Below, in pieces: positions 11,468 to 24,738 of a DNA stretch of 64,000 bases. Position numbers and translations under genes: made by a program. Each line of letters opens with the position of its first letter. Within the stretch, counting starts at the first letter, position 1. The DNA comes from Rhipidocladum racemiflorum (Eukaryota > Streptophyta > Magnoliopsida > Poales > Poaceae), in the NCBI GenBank assembly GCA_036346355.1, contig CM070577.1, positions 46,944,309 through 47,008,308 on the forward strand, read 5' to 3'. Below the pieces are notes generated by a model. It did no database searches. It was not told the DNA's origin and saw only the letters and a list, made by a program, of their open reading frames with translations.

Positions 11468-14400
11468 TGTCGGGACCCCGAATTTGCAAATCCGGACCCT
11501 CTGTGTATTCAGCACTAGTCCAGGAACGCGCTAGTGCACACAGTCTTAACATCGGTATATATCACAATCATACCATACGATATTATCAAAGTACTTTATT
11601 TAAATAATCAAAGGGTTACTCGACCTTATGGCCAAGTTACAAATATATGCCTTGCAAGGCGAAACTTATTAAAAGAGAAATAGCAAAGAAATGAAAATCA
11701 AATAAACTCGTGGCGCCATCCAGATACCACAGGCAACCGACCGGGCTCGCATCCCTAAGTAGATTCGGTCTTCTTGGAGTTCCTCCTCCAAAGTGGCGTA
11801 ATCTCCTCTTCAACTGATATTGTGTTGAGGCAAGGGTGAGTACTTGGTACTCAAAGCAAGTCATGCATGTAATGCAAGCTAATATACTATATGCATGGCT
11901 TAGTACAAAGGAATAGCTCAGGGTATATTTGCAAAGAAATGACTTTTGACAAGTAATATGAGTAGATTCGAAAGCGGTAGAAATAAGTAAAGCATAAATA
12001 ACTTTTCAAGAAGTTTAATAAACATTTTTCCCATCCTAAACCATATTTCCATCATCTTCCTTGTTAAACCAACCCATCTTTTCAAAACCAAGTTATTTTC
12101 AGAAAGTCTACCCCTTGACTGTAATTCCCGAGCATTGTCCAAGATCGTGGACTCCTGGCTATTCAAATAGATTCTACACTCTGCAGAGGTTATGCACTTT
12201 ACCCACAAGATACAGTCAAACACCACAAAGGCGAAGTTCAGTAACAAAGCCTTTCTAAGCCTCAAACAACACAGTGGTCCTCTCCTAAGACGTGCTCTAC
12301 ACCATCCCTTCCCTTAGCCAAGGCGAAGTATGGGACCAACACACCGTTAGATGGGTACTGGCCACACCCACGATACGCTCCCCGCACAATCACACAAAAG
12401 GTGTAATCGACACCTGAGGCTCCACAAGTGAGTCCTTAGCGACTTAGTCAACTAGGGCCGTCCCATTCCACCCATGTGGTTGCAAGTATGACCCAGTTCA
12501 AAGGCTTGCAAGGTTAAGTCCTTAGAGTGACCAGGGCAAGACTACCCAAAACCAAATCATCACTCCCAATGCCACAACCGCCCACTGATTACTCTTGCCA
12601 CATGCCCCAAATAAATCTGCTTATCAAACCCCGCTTGATTACCATGCACCACGTGTCGCCAACATCACGTGATACTTTTTCCAAAACAGGTTCAATATAT
12701 CATTAAGTCCATATTAGCGTTTGATTGTCCAAAATCATGTCATGAGCACGTAGTGTGTCTAAGCAAAGATACTACAACGATCTAAACCCATGTTGGCAAT
12801 TTAGTAATGTCCAACTAGTAAACCACAAATAGGGTGACAATAGCTCATGGCACATACTTAAGTAATCAAGGTGTCATATAGCAAATTGCTATTTATCTAA
12901 CCCTGTGTTTAAACCAAAGTATCTTTCTAATTAAACTAGCATGCCATAGTTTAAATCAAAATAGATTTTCGAAATATGATCAACATGTTCAAAGCACAAC
13001 TTGCCTTCAAAAAGTACTTGATCTTGGTCTTGAGTTGGATCCTGAGTCAACACTTCTCCCTCGAATCCTTCCCAAGACTTCAACTTCTAATCGTAAAACG
13101 TGCAAATAGAAAATACACAAATGAACAATATGCAAAAAGATCACAAAACTCCAAATAAAATACATAAACAGAGAGAACATAATTTTCTGGATTTTTAGAA
13201 ACTGGAATCGACAAATTTGGAGTTAAAACGAAAAAGTTATGATTATTTAAAGTTTAAATAATCAATTAAATAATTTTACAGAGAAAAACTTTAGTCCAAA
13301 AATTAAATAAAATTCATATTTAGGTAGATCTCAATTTTATACAAATTTAGAAATTTGAATCGCTCAAATCGGAGTTGAAACGCAAAAGTTATAAGCGTTT
13401 GAAGTTTGAATCTAAATTTGAATCAATATTTCGAATTAATAAATCATTTTCTTTTTCGGAAATTAATTATTGCGCCAAAGATGGACACGTGGCAGCCTCG
13501 ATTGGCCTTGGCGACGCCTGGTCCATGGACTTGGTCCACGCTCGGCTTGGGTCTCAGTGGACTCGGTCCCACGACTCGTGTCGCCGACATGTGGGCCCTC
13601 TCGGGTGACGTCATCGGCGACGTCGGGGCTCGGCCGCAGTCTGGCAGGTGGGACCCATTGTGACGTCATGGGTGACGTCGGCGCTGGCGGGTCACCAGCG
13701 ACATGCGGCCCCTTCGACACGCGGGCCCGGCTGGCGTCACTACACGCACGCTGCGTGACGGCGTTGACCGCGGCGGTCCATCTTCCCGACACGTGGCGCA
13801 ATCTCACCGTTGGTTTGAAAATCAACGGCGCGATTAGATCCAGGGTTAACACGCGTTGAAACTACTCGTTGCTCGTGGGCCGCTCGATCTAGATCGGACG
13901 GCCCGCATCTAATCCTATATTCGCACCGCTACAAAGACGTGGCAATTGTGAACCGTTGGATCTTGATCCAACGATCCAGAATCTAATCGGGTTTGGGAAC
14001 ACGTGAGCTCACCTCAACCGTCCGACCGATCCGACGGTCCTCCGAGCTCGCGACGGCGATGGCTTCGCTGGCGCCGCTTGACCGAGACGGATTTACGACG
14101 AGCCCGACGGCGTTTGGGGCGTGCTCGGCGAGATGAAGCCTCCTTCGGTGCGTCGCCTCGCGGGGACTCGGATTCGGGCTCCTTCGGCGGAAGACGACGG
14201 ACGACGGCGGAAACCGGCGCAGAAACCGCGGCGGAGGGAAGAGACAACTCCGGCGAGCGATTGCGGCTCAACGGTGGCGGCTCGGCGAGATGGCTCTGGG
14301 AACGGGTGCGCAAGGATGAGGGCAACCTCGGGACGCGTCTCACGCTTTAAATAGCCTCGGCCTGCGTTCTAGACGGAAACCTAGTTCGCTACGGCGGCGG

Positions 14401-14974
14401 CGCGGGCGGCGAAGTCCGGCCGGACTCGGCGAAGACGACGAAATCGTGGCCGTCCACGTGGCGCGATCAACGGCCACGATCGCACGGGCGCGATCGGATC
14501 CGGCCCGGAAACGGCTCGAACCGGTACGGGCGGATCTCAGCCGTTGGATCTTGATCCAACGGTTGGGATTGATTAGGTTTAGGAGTGGTTCTGGCCGAGT
14601 CAACTGCCTTGGTCGGGTTCGGGTCGGACTCGAGTCCGACTCGGACCGAGGAATAGTAACCGACCCGGTCGGTCCTTTTCCAGCGAATTAATATTTAAAA
14701 TAATTCCCAGTAATTCATTTAATTCATTAAAAATAGCAAATGACTCAGAAAAATTCCAGAAAAATTCTGGAAAATATTTTGGATCATTTTGGACTCGAAT
14801 AAAATATTTCCAACAAAATTTTATTTGCAAAATTAAATTCTTTAATTATTTCAAAATGGAATAAATTCAAATAAATTCCAAATAAACCCAAATAAATTCC
14901 AGAAAATTCCAAAAATTCACCAAAGTGTCAAATCACACATGAATTTAAGAAAAGCAAAATTTTGGGATGTTACA
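11468..14974 (-). repeat. Tekay element B 3' LTR (left copy)
   Basis: On the plus strand it begins TGTCGGGACCCCGAATTT and ends GGGATGTTACA. The complement AACCTCCCCCCC at 14975-14986 is the polypurine tract (GGGGGGGAGGTT on the minus strand). Palindromes of the CCGTTGGATC..GATCCAACGG type occur at about 13953-13974 and 14540-14562. No credible coding sequence was found inside. Confidence 0.92.
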
Positions 14975-14986
14975 AACCTCCCCCCC
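14975..14986 (-). promoter_or_regulatory. Polypurine tract of Tekay element B
   Basis: Minus strand GGGGGGGAGGTT lies immediately upstream of the 3' LTR terminus TGTAACATCCC. This is the usual plus-strand priming site of an LTR retrotransposon. Confidence 0.85.
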
Positions 14987-15330
14987 TTAATAGAATCTCG
15001 TCCCTAGATTCGTGGCTCACTAAAGGAATAGGTTTGGAAACTCTTTCTTCAAATCCTCTTCGCTCCCAAGTCGCTTCGCTTTCTTCATGGTTGCTCCAAT
15101 CGAACTCTACAAAACGGGTTGACTTGTTTCTAGTTTCTCGATCCATTGTGTCTAGAATCCTCACGGGATGCTCCTTATAGGTCAAATCCTCTTGCAACTC
15201 AATTGACTCTAGCGGTGTCTGCTCCTCGGGAACTCTGAGACACTTCTTTAAGCTGGGACACATGGAATACATCATGTACTCCCGCCAACGATTGTGGCAA
15301 CTCCAAATGATAAGCAACTTCGCCTCATGC
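14987..15330 (-). pseudogene. Integrase C-terminus and chromodomain of Tekay element B
   Basis: The minus-strand reading ends with a chromodomain-like segment. An EHPVRILD motif is followed by ...RFVEFDWSNH and EEATWE-type residues (about 15190-15050). Chromodomains of this class bind modified histone tails and steer integration to heterochromatin. The segment is out of frame with the upstream integrase. The reading continues a short way into the polypurine tract. Confidence 0.8.
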
Positions 15331-16780
15331 TCAAAATCTTAAATGGTCCAACATAACGGGTGCGAGTTTCCCTTTGGCATGGAACCTCTTAACTCCTCCG
15401 AGAGGCGTAACTCGAGGTAAACAAAATCTTCCGGTTCAAAACTCAAGTCTCGCGACGATTGCCAAGATAACTCTTTTGTCGAGATTGGGCTATCTTCAAC
15501 CTTTCCCTAATCATAGCGACCGCTTCTTCACCTCTTGAAGAATATCAGGCCCAAAGACACGGGCCACGGTCTCATTCCAATTCAATGGCGTCCGACAGTG
15601 GTCGACCATACAAAGGCCTCAAAAGGTGACATCTCAGAACTAGCTCGATAACTATTGTTGTAATCGAACTCGGCATACGGCAAACTCTTATCCCAAGAGG
15701 TAGCATAGGCCAATGCACAAGCTCTTAGCATATCCTCCAGACCTGGTTGACTCTTTCGGCCTGTCCATCCGTCTGCATGGATGATAAGTCAGATCAAGTT
15801 CAAACGGGTTCCCATGGCTTCATGCAACTTATTCGAGAACCTTGAGGTAAATTGGGTACCTCGTCCGATACAATCCTCTTTGGCACTCCGTGCAAGCAGA
15901 CAATCCTCGATCATGTATAATTACGCTAATTTATCTCCAGTAAGTGGTCTTCACGGGATAAAATGGGCTACTTTTAGTCAAGCGATCCACTATAACCCAT
16001 ATGGAGTCATAACCTCCTTGAGTCTTCGGCAAGAACCGGTAATGAAATCCATTCCGATTTCCTCCCACTTCCACTCGTATTTTCAGCGGTTGTAGCAATC
16101 CTGCTGGTCTCTCGATGCATTGCCTTGACTCTACGGCATACGTCGCACAATGCAACATGCTCGGCAACTTCACGTTTCATACTCGGCCACCGTAATCTCT
16201 CCTTGAGATCTGATACATCTTGGCGCTTCTAGGATGAATCGAGTACTTGAGTCATGGGCTTCTTCCGTAATCGATTGCTTTAACTCCTTTTTGTTAGGCA
16301 CACAAATGCGATCCTTCATCCACAACGTGCCTTGCTCATCCATCTTGAAGTCCTCTGCCTTGCCTTCCTCCTTTTTGGACTTAATCCTACGGATCCTGTC
16401 ATCATCCTTCTGTCCTTCTCGGATCTGGTCCTCTAAGGTAGGCTTTACTTCCAATGCGGCCAAGAATCCGCTAGGTACAACCTCAATCTTCATCTTTTGA
16501 AAATCCTCACATAACTCATCCTGACTTGTGGCTAGCAACGTACTCACGGTATGGCTTTTCCGACTCAGAGCATCGGCAACTACGTTGGCCTTCCCGGGAT
16601 GGTAATGGATTCCAACATTGTAGTCCTTGATTAACTCTAGCCATCTCCTTTGCCTCATATTCAGATCCGACTGGGTGAATATGTACTTAAGGCTCTTATG
16701 ATCCGTATATACTTCACATCTGCTTTCCAATCGATAGTGACGCCATATCTTCAAGGCATGCACTACGGCCTAATTCTAGG
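15331..16780 (-). pseudogene. RNase H and integrase region of Tekay element B
   Basis: RNase H motifs are readable at 16763-16560 (YTDHKSLKYIF, RRWLELIKDY, ADALSRK). An HHCC-like zinc segment follows near 16250-16170, then part of the integrase core at 16030-15931 (WVIVDRLTKS). Several single-base frame changes separate these blocks and the catalytic set is not intact. It corresponds to the DNA-joining half of the gag-pol polyprotein. Confidence 0.8.
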
Positions 16781-18310
16781 TCATGTGTCGGATAATTTTC
16801 CTCATGCGGCCTCAACCGCCTTGATGCATAAGCGGCGACCTTTCCATTCGCATCAGACAAAGACACATCCAAGTCCTTGGCGCGATGCGTCACAATAAAT
16901 ATCGAAGCTTTGAGCAACATCCGGTAGAACTAACACCGGTCGATGTCAATCGCTTCTTGACTCTGAAATCCTTCCTCACATTCTCGCGTCCATGCAAACT
17001 TCTTTTCCTTCTTCAAGAATTGCGTAAGAGGTTTCGCAATTGTCGAAAAGCCTTCGATGAAACGGGCGGTAATATCCTCGCCATTCCAAGGAAACTCCGA
17101 ACTGGGTCACGGTCTTGGTGCTCCCAATGTAACACGCCTTCTACTTTGCTTGGATCTACGGTGACTCCTTCATGCGGTCATCACATGTCCAAGGAACTCC
17201 ACTTTGTCCTTCCAAAAGTCACACTTGCTGAACTTGGCGAAAAGTTGTCGTTCCTCGCCTTTTCCAAAACTCGCCTTAAGTGTTCGGCATGTTCATCCTC
17301 TCGTCTTGGAGTAGATTAGGATATCGTCTATGAACACGACGACAAACTTGTCCAAATATTCCATGAACACCTTATTCATCATATTCATGAAATAATTTGG
17401 GCGCATTCGTCACTTCAAAGGACATAATCAGAACTCGTGATGTCCATATCTTGACGAGAATGCGATCTTGAATATCTTCCGATCGGATCTTCAATCGATG
17501 GTATCCCGATCTCGAGATCAATCTTGGAGAAAACTCGGCTCCTCTTAACTGATCAAACAAATCATCAATCCCGGGTAGCGGATACTTATTCTTCACGGTG
17601 ACTTCATTGAGTGCACGGTAGTCGATGCACATCCTGAAACTCCCGCCCTTCTTCTTGACAAACAAAGCGGTGCTCCCACGGCGACTAACTTGGTCTCGAT
17701 AAATCCTTTCTCCATTAACTCCTCTAGCTGTTTCTTCATTTCTACCAACTCCTCGGTAGACATCCGATAGGGTCTCTTTGCTATCGGTCTTTGTGCAGTA
17801 CAAGCTCTATCACAAACTCTATGTCCTGTCTGGCGGCATACCGTAGATCTTCGGGAAAAACATCGGGTACTCATTTACTATCGGGACATCCTCTATGCTG
17901 ATTGCCTTGGTATCGTTAACCATCAACTGTCCATCTCTAATCAGTGGCTTGAAATTCCACTTTCTTCCCACACGGGCTCTCAATCGAGATAGTCCTTCGT
18001 CCACAATCCAATACGGCCTTGTGCTTGGATAACCAATCCATTCCCAATATAACATCTAAGGTCCGGGTCTCCAAAATTATAAGGTTTGCTAGGAACTCTA
18101 TTCCATCTATTAGTATTCTCACCTTTAACATCCTACTTCCGTTCGGAGTTCGGAACTGTGGGTTTGAACTAACAAAGATGCACTTAAGTCTTGCAACTCT
18201 CAAGTCATTTCTAGCAGCAAAGCCTTGCGAAACAAACGAATGCGAAGCTACAGAGTAAAACAAGTAACATACACAGTACGACGGCAGTATCATTCTGCAG
18301 TGCATCTGCG
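16781..18310 (-). pseudogene. Protease and reverse transcriptase region of Tekay element B
   Basis: Reading on the minus strand, a retropepsin-like segment lies at about 18250-17990 (DVILGMDWLSKH, VLDC). It is followed by RT motifs at 17660-17372 (RMCIDYRALNEVTVKNKYPLP, then a disturbed block). The catalytic DD region near 17330 (YDDILI-like, on the minus strand) is out of frame with the rest. Multiple small indels break the frame. Confidence 0.8.
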
Positions 18311-19408
18311 GTGAAATGGTTGAATAGGACTCTCACGACGGTCTGGGATGTGGCTCGTGTTGGCGTCCTAGCTGGGGTGGTTCCTAGATTGAAGCGAACC
18401 GGAGTCGCCTCGCTTTGTCTTCTTCGGACAAGCTGTTGGCAAAGTGTCACGGCTCGTTGCGGTTGTAGCGTCTCTTGTTCCTTCTTGTTGCACAGGGGTA
18501 GCGTTTCTAGCGGGGCTGGGGTGCAGGTAGTTTTGATTGGCAGGTCTTGGTGCCGGGGATGGTGTCCTCGTTGCATTCTCGTGGGTTGGAATCTGAAGAA
18601 TTGATTTGGTGCAACTCTCAGCGCCATTGCGTTCCTCGACGTGATCCTTCTGTTGCATCCTGCGCTTCTGTTCTCATCCAGTTCCTTGCGCTTGTCCTCA
18701 AGAATAAGTGCCTTATTCACCAACTCTTGGAAATCCGGAAGGTGTGGGTGATCAACCCTACTTGCAATCCCGAGTTAAGTCCCTTCATAAAACGAGACTG
18801 CCTGGATTTATCTGTCGCTACATCCTCAGTGCGTAGCGTGCTAGCTGTGTGAACTTGTTCAGTAGTCGGCCACCGGCTGATTACCTTGCTTGATGCTCGA
18901 ACTCCTCCTTCTTAAGGTCCATAATTCCTTCAGGCACGTGATACCGCTTGAATGCGGCCGTGAACTCTTCCCAAGTGATATCTTGAGGGTTCTCTGCGTG
19001 GCACGAAGTTCTCCCACCATTCGGCAATTGTTCCTTCCAAGCGATGAGAAGCGTAAAGTACCTTCTCATTCCCAATGCATTGAGCTATATGTAGCTTCCT
19101 CTCGATTGATCTTAACCAATCATCGGCCTCCAATGGATTGGCATTTCCAGAGAAAGTGGGTGGGTGAGTCCTCATGAACTCGACGACCTTGTATTCTGGC
19201 GTGGTCCCTGATTAACTTGATTAGCAGTGGCCTGAGCAGTGACGTGCTGCATTTGTTGCATCATAGCATGCATCAACTGGGTCTGAGCAGCAAGAAATGC
19301 TCCAAAATTCTGCACATCCAGTGGCGGTGCTGGTGCTCCATCATTGGGGTTTTCCGCTGGGCGAGATCCACTCCCATTGCTTCCAAAGTTTCCACGGGTG
19401 TTTACCAT
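18311..19408 (-). pseudogene. Gag of Tekay element B
   Basis: The start at 19408 gives MVNTRGNFGSNGSG, the typical Tekay/Del gag N-terminus. A capsid-like segment follows at 19175-18930 (LEADDWLRSIERKLHIAQC, ASHRLEGTIAEWWENF), then a basic, Gln/Arg-rich stretch. The first shift lies near 19175. A clean CCHC knuckle is not readable, and the frame is broken several times. Confidence 0.82.
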
Positions 19409-20600
19409 CTGTCGATTTGCTCTAGGTTTAGAGATGAGAGGGAAACAAGAATAGACAAGTAATATGGAACTTATGCGGGCGAAAAGGTGTAGCCTTAAGG
19501 TCCAACTTTATTATTAATAACTTGGTATGGCTGCTTACAATGCCTAAGGGCCTTGCAACACATACTGCACACTCAGCAAACAAAGCAAATCCAAATCGAA
19601 CTAACTCGGAGTCCTAACGCCTAAAGGGTGACTCTTTATTCTATGACTGGCGAAGGAGTCTCACTATAGAACCTAAGCTCACTCATCGAGAAAACCTCCA
19701 CGGCCTGGTACGGGTCTTTGCGGCATAGGCGCCGAACGATCGCCATGTCCAAATGACTATGTCATCTGTGGTAGTCGAAGAAGCGGTGTCCTCATCGAGA
19801 TCGACTCCTCTGGATCTGGCTCGTGTAGCTCAAATCTTGGCTCCGGAGTGCAGTCCGTACAAAGTCATCTCCAACTCGTCAATCCTTCGTAGAAGGTGTG
19901 CCACATACTCTTGAGCTTCCCGCCATCTGTTCTTCTCTGTCGTGATCTCCTTGCGGCCTTCAGAGCTCCTTGCTTGTATTATCTAGTACTTCTTCCTGGC
20001 GACGCATTTAATCGTGCCAAGCCGTGTAACTGCGTGGCATTCTCATCTGAATCGTCTTCGGGTCAAGAAGGTTATCGCGCGCGGATGATAACGGAACACC
20101 GTGCTTTCCAACTCTGGCGTGGATACGGTAATGTGCCGCATTGCTCGTCGTGAAACTTCTTGGATACCCATCCGCATTGTAGATCTTCTAGCGGGCAGGT
20201 GTATCGAGCGATTGCACAGGGCCCCTCTTCCCGACAGTACCTCAATCCTCACGTCACAAGCCTTGATCAATCCTCGCTTGTCCGATCACTTCCACTTGGT
20301 ATTGGGGCTTCTCAAAATCTCCGAGAGTCTCAGAGCATATGCCAAAGTTCCGCGGCGTGACCAACTCCTAGATCAACGTAGTTGAACTCTTCCTCCATCT
20401 GTCACAAGAGTGCTTTACGTAAGAACTCGGAATTTTTAAATTGTGACAAGGTAAGGGAAAATTCCAGCAAGAGACAAGAAAAGAGAGAAGGGGATAAGTC
20501 GAGAGGTCATTTCTTATCTTGACAACTTTTTAGCTTTAGAAAATAGGTTTTATCCTCACTACGACCATTCTAGCTAGGGTTGAGCCTACGGTCAAGTATG
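19409..20600 (-). other. Untranslated leader of Tekay element B
   Basis: About 1.2 kb between the gag start and the primer binding site. No coding family is recognised on either strand. The end near the LTR matches the leader of element A at 2885-3070. Confidence 0.6.
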
Positions 20601-20611
20601 GCTCGATACCA
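20601..20611 (-). promoter_or_regulatory. Primer binding site of Tekay element B (altered)
   Basis: On the minus strand this reads TGGTATCGAGC, one base shorter than the initiator-tRNA complement TGGTATCAGAGC seen in element A. It lies four bases inside the 5' LTR. Confidence 0.8.
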
Positions 20612-20615
20612 CCTC

Positions 20616-23600
20616 TGTCGGGACCCCGAATTTGCAAATCCGGACCCTCTGTATTCAAGACTAGTCCAGAACGCGCTTAGTGCACACAGTCTTAACATCG
20701 GTATATATCACAATCATACCATACGATATTATCAAAGTACTTTATTTAAATAATCAAAGGGTTACTCGACCTTATGGCCAAGTTACAAATATATGCCTTG
20801 CAAGGCGAAACTTATTAAAAGAGAAATAGCAGCAATGGAAAATCAAATAAACTGCGTGGCGCCATCCAAGTATACCACAGCAACTGACCGGGCTCGCATC
20901 CCTAAGTAGACGGGTCTTCTTGGAGTTCCTCCTCCAAAGTCGGCGTAATCTCCTCTTCAACCGATATTGTGTTGAGGCAAGGGTGAGTACTTGGTACTCG
21001 ACAAGTCATGCACAGAATGCAAGCTAATATACTATATGCATGGCTTAGTACAAAGGAATAGCTCAGGGTATATTTGGTAAAGAAATGACTTTTGACAAGT
21101 AATATGAGTAGATTCGAAAGCAAAGTAGAAATAAGTAAAGCATAAATAACTTTTCAAGAAGTTTAATAAACATTTTTCCCATCCTAAACCATATTTCCAT
21201 CATCTTCCTTGTTAAACCAACCCATCTTTTCAAAACCAAGTTATTTTCGTAAAGTCTACCCCTTGACCTGTAATTCAGAGCATTGTCGATCACAGTGGAC
21301 TCGGCTATTCAAATAGATTCTACACTCTGCAGAGGTTATGCACTTTACCCACAAGATACAGTCAAACACCACAAAGGCGAGTTCAGTAACAAAGCCTTTC
21401 TAAGCCTCAAACAACACAGGTGGTCCTCTCCCAGACGTGCTCTACACCATCCCTTCCTTAGCCAAGGCGAAGTATGGGACCAACACACCGTTAGATGGGT
21501 ACTGGCCACAGCCACGATACGCTCCCCGTACAATCACACAAAAGGTGTAATCGACACCCGAGGCTCCACAAGTGAGTCCTTAGCGACTTAGTCAACTAGG
21601 GCCGTCCCATTCCACCCATGTGGTTGCAAGTATGACCCAGTTCAAAGGCTTGCAAGGTTAAGTCCTTAGAGTGACCAGGCAAGACTACCCGAAAAACCAA
21701 ATCATCACTCCCAATGCCACAACTGCCCACTGATTACTCTTGCCACATGCCCCAGTCGAAATCTGTTTATCAAACCCCAGTTGATTACCATGCACCACGT
21801 GCCGTCAACATCACATGATACTTTTTCCAAAACAGGTTCAATATATCATTAAGTCCATATTAGCGTTTGATTGTCCAAAATCATGTCATGAGCACGAGTG
21901 TGTCTAAGCAAAGATACTACAACGATCTAAACCCATGTTGGCAATTTAGTAATGTCCAACTAGTAAACCACAACTAGGGTGACAAAAGGTCATGGCACAT
22001 ACTTAAGTAATCAAGGTGTCATATAGCAAATTGGTATTTATCTAACCCCCAGGTTTAAACCAAAGTATCTTTCTAATTAAACTAGCATGCAATAGTTTAA
22101 ATCAAAATAGATTTTCGAAATAGGATCAACATGGTCAAAGCACAACTTGCCTTCAAAAAGTACTTGCTCTTGGTCTTGAGTTGGATCCCGAGTCAACACT
22201 TCTCCCTCGAATCCTTCCTGCACTTCAACGTCTACTCGTAAAGCGTGCAAATAGCAAATACACAAATGAACACTATGCAAAAGATCCCAAAACTCCAAAT
22301 AAAATCCATAAACAGAGAGAACATAATTTTCTGGATTTTTAGAAACTGGAATCGTCAAATTTGAAGTTAAAGCATAAAGTTATGATTATTTAAAGTTTAA
22401 ATAATCAATTAAATAATTTTACAGAGAAAAACTTTAGTCCAAAAATTAAATAAAATTCATATTTAGGTAGATCTCAATTTTATACAAATTTAGAAATTTG
22501 AATCGCTCAAATCGGAGTTGAAACGCAAAAGTTATAAGCGTTTGAAGTTTGAATCTAAATTTGAATCAATATTTCGAATTAATAAATCATTTTCTTTTTC
22601 GAAATTAATTATTGCGTCGGCATGGACACGTGGCAGCCTCGATTGGCCTCTTGACGTCACCGGTCCATGGACTTGGTCCACGCTCGGCTTGGGTCTACTG
22701 GACTCGGCCCACGACTCACGTGTCGCCGACATGTGGGCCCTCTCGGGTAGCGTCATCGGCCCGACGTCGGCGGGGCTCGGCCACGCAGTCGGCAGGTGGG
22801 ACCCATTGTGACGTCGGCGCTGGCGGGTCACCAGCGACATGCGGCCCCTCGACACGCGGGCCGCGGCGTCGGCGTTACACGCACGCGTGGGCGGCGTTGG
22901 CCGCGGCGGTCCATCTTCCCGACACGTGGCGCAATCTCACCGTTGGTTTGAAAATCAACCCGCGGATTAGATCCAGGGTTAACACGTTGAAACTACTCGT
23001 TGCTCGTGGGCCGCTCGATCTAGATCGGACGGTCGAGATCTAATCCTATATTCGCATCGCTAAAGACGCGTGGCAATTGTGAACCGCTGGATCTTGATCC
23101 AACGATCCGCATCTAATCGGGTTTGGGAACACGTGAGCTCACCTCAACCGTCCGATTCGATCCGACGGTCCTCCGAGCTCGCGACGGCGATGGCTTCACG
23201 CGGGCGCTGGCTTGACCGGAGACGGGACGACGACGAGCCCGACGGCGTTTGGGGCGTGCTCGGCGAGATGAAGCCTCCCTTCGGTGCGTCTCGTCGCGGG
23301 GACTCGGATCTGGGCTCCTTCGGCGGAAGACGACGGACGACGGCTGAAACCGGCGCAAACCGCAATGGAGGGAAGAGACAACTCCGCGGCGATTGCGGCT
23401 CAACGGTGGCGGCTCCGGCGAGATGGCTCGGGAACGGAGTGCGCAAGGATGAGGGCAACCTCGGGACGTCTCACGCTTTAAATAGCCTCGGCGGCGTTCT
23501 AGACGGAAACCTAGTTCGCTACGCTACGGCGGCGCGGCTGGCGAAGTCCGGCTTCGGACTCGGCGAAGACGACGAAATCGTGGCCGCCCACGTGGCGCGA

Positions 23601-24106
23601 TCAACGGCCACGATCGACGGGCGCGATCGGATCCGGCCGATTCACGGCTCGAGCCGTGCAGGCGGATCTCACCGTTGGATCTTGATCCAACGGTTGGGAT
23701 TGATTAGGTTTAGGAGTGGGTTCTACGAGTCAACTGCCTTGGCTCGGTTCGGTCGGACTCGAGTCCGACTCGGACCCGAGGAATAGTAATCCGACCAGTC
23801 GGTCCTTTTCCAAATAATTAATATTTAAAATAATTCCCAAGTAATTCATTTAATTCATTAAAAATAGCAAATGACTTCGTAAAAATTCGAGAAAAATTCT
23901 GGAAAATATTTTGGATCATTTTGGACTCGAATAAAATATTTCCAACAAAATTTTATTTGCAAAATTAAATTCTTTAATTATTTCAAAATGGAATAAATTC
24001 AAATAAATTCCAAATAAACCCAAATAAATTCCAGAAAATTCCAAAAATTCACCAAAGTGTCAAATCACACATGAATTTAAGAAAAGCAAAATTTTGGGAT
24101 GTTACA
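20616..24106 (-). repeat. Tekay element B 5' LTR (right copy)
   Basis: 3,491 bp, beginning TGTCGGGACCCCG and ending GGGATGTTACA. Compared with the left copy, AT-rich parts are almost unchanged, while GC-rich and CNG-rich spots show clustered small differences. Confidence 0.92.
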
Positions 24107-24738
24107 CCTATCCCTAACCCTAGCCCTAACGCTAACGCTAACCCTAACCATATCCCTCACCCTAACCCTATCCCTAACCCTAACCCTAACGCTAACCCTA
24201 TCCCTAACCCTAACCCTATCGCTAACCCTATCCCTAACCCTACCCTAACGCTAACCCTACCCTATCGCTAACCCTAACCCTAACCCTACCCAAACCCTAT
24301 CGCTAACCCTAACCCTACCCTATCGCTAACCCTAACCCTACCCTATCGCTAACCCTAACCCTACCCTATCGCTAACCCTAACCCTACCCAAACCCTATCG
24401 CTAACCCTAACCCTACCCTATCGCTAACCCTATCCCTAACCCTACCCTAACGCTAACCCTAACCCTATCGCTAACCCTAACCCTAACCCTACCCAAACCC
24501 TACCCTAGCGCTAACCCTAACGCTAACCCTAACCCTAACCCTAACCCTACCCTAACGCTAACCCTAACCCTAACCCTAACCCTAACCCTACCCTAACCCT
24601 AACCCTAACCCTAACCCTATCCCTATCCCTAACCCTAACCCTAACCCTACCCTAACGCTACCCTAACCCTAACGGTAACCCTATCCCCAACCCTACCCTA
24701 ACCCTAACCCTATCCCTATCCCTATCCCTAACCCTAAT
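24107..24738. repeat. Degenerate telomere-like hexamer array, right part
   Basis: Continuation of the CCCTAA / CGCTAA / CCCTAT array. It shows higher-order patterning, for example CCCTATCGCTAACCCTAACC repeated several times at 24230-24420. It starts with the second copy of the CCTAT target duplication. An open frame coding Pro-Asn repeats through it is an artefact of the repeat. Confidence 0.9.

Larger units (their letters stand above)
11468..24106 (-). mobile_element. Full-length Tekay-type Ty3/gypsy chromovirus (element B)
   Basis: A 12,639-bp minus-strand element with LTRs of 3,507 and 3,491 bp. It has a polypurine tract next to the left (3') LTR, a primer binding site next to the right (5') LTR and a 5-bp target duplication. 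The internal gag-pol order is gag, protease, RT, RNase H, integrase, chromodomain. A gag beginning MVNTRG, very long LTRs and the C-terminal chromodomain indicate the Tekay/Del group. All coding parts carry frameshifts. The two LTRs differ by many small substitutions and indels. Confidence 0.93.

Noticed and set aside
22612..23786. Long plus-strand open frames in the Tekay LTR (also at 13470-13859, 14003-14350 and 5660-6223)
   Set aside because: They lie inside GC-rich LTR sequence, are not conserved in frame between LTR copies and show no family motif.
24071..24271. Open frame of Pro-Asn repeats
   Set aside because: It is only the translation of the CCCTAA-like array and starts in LTR sequence.
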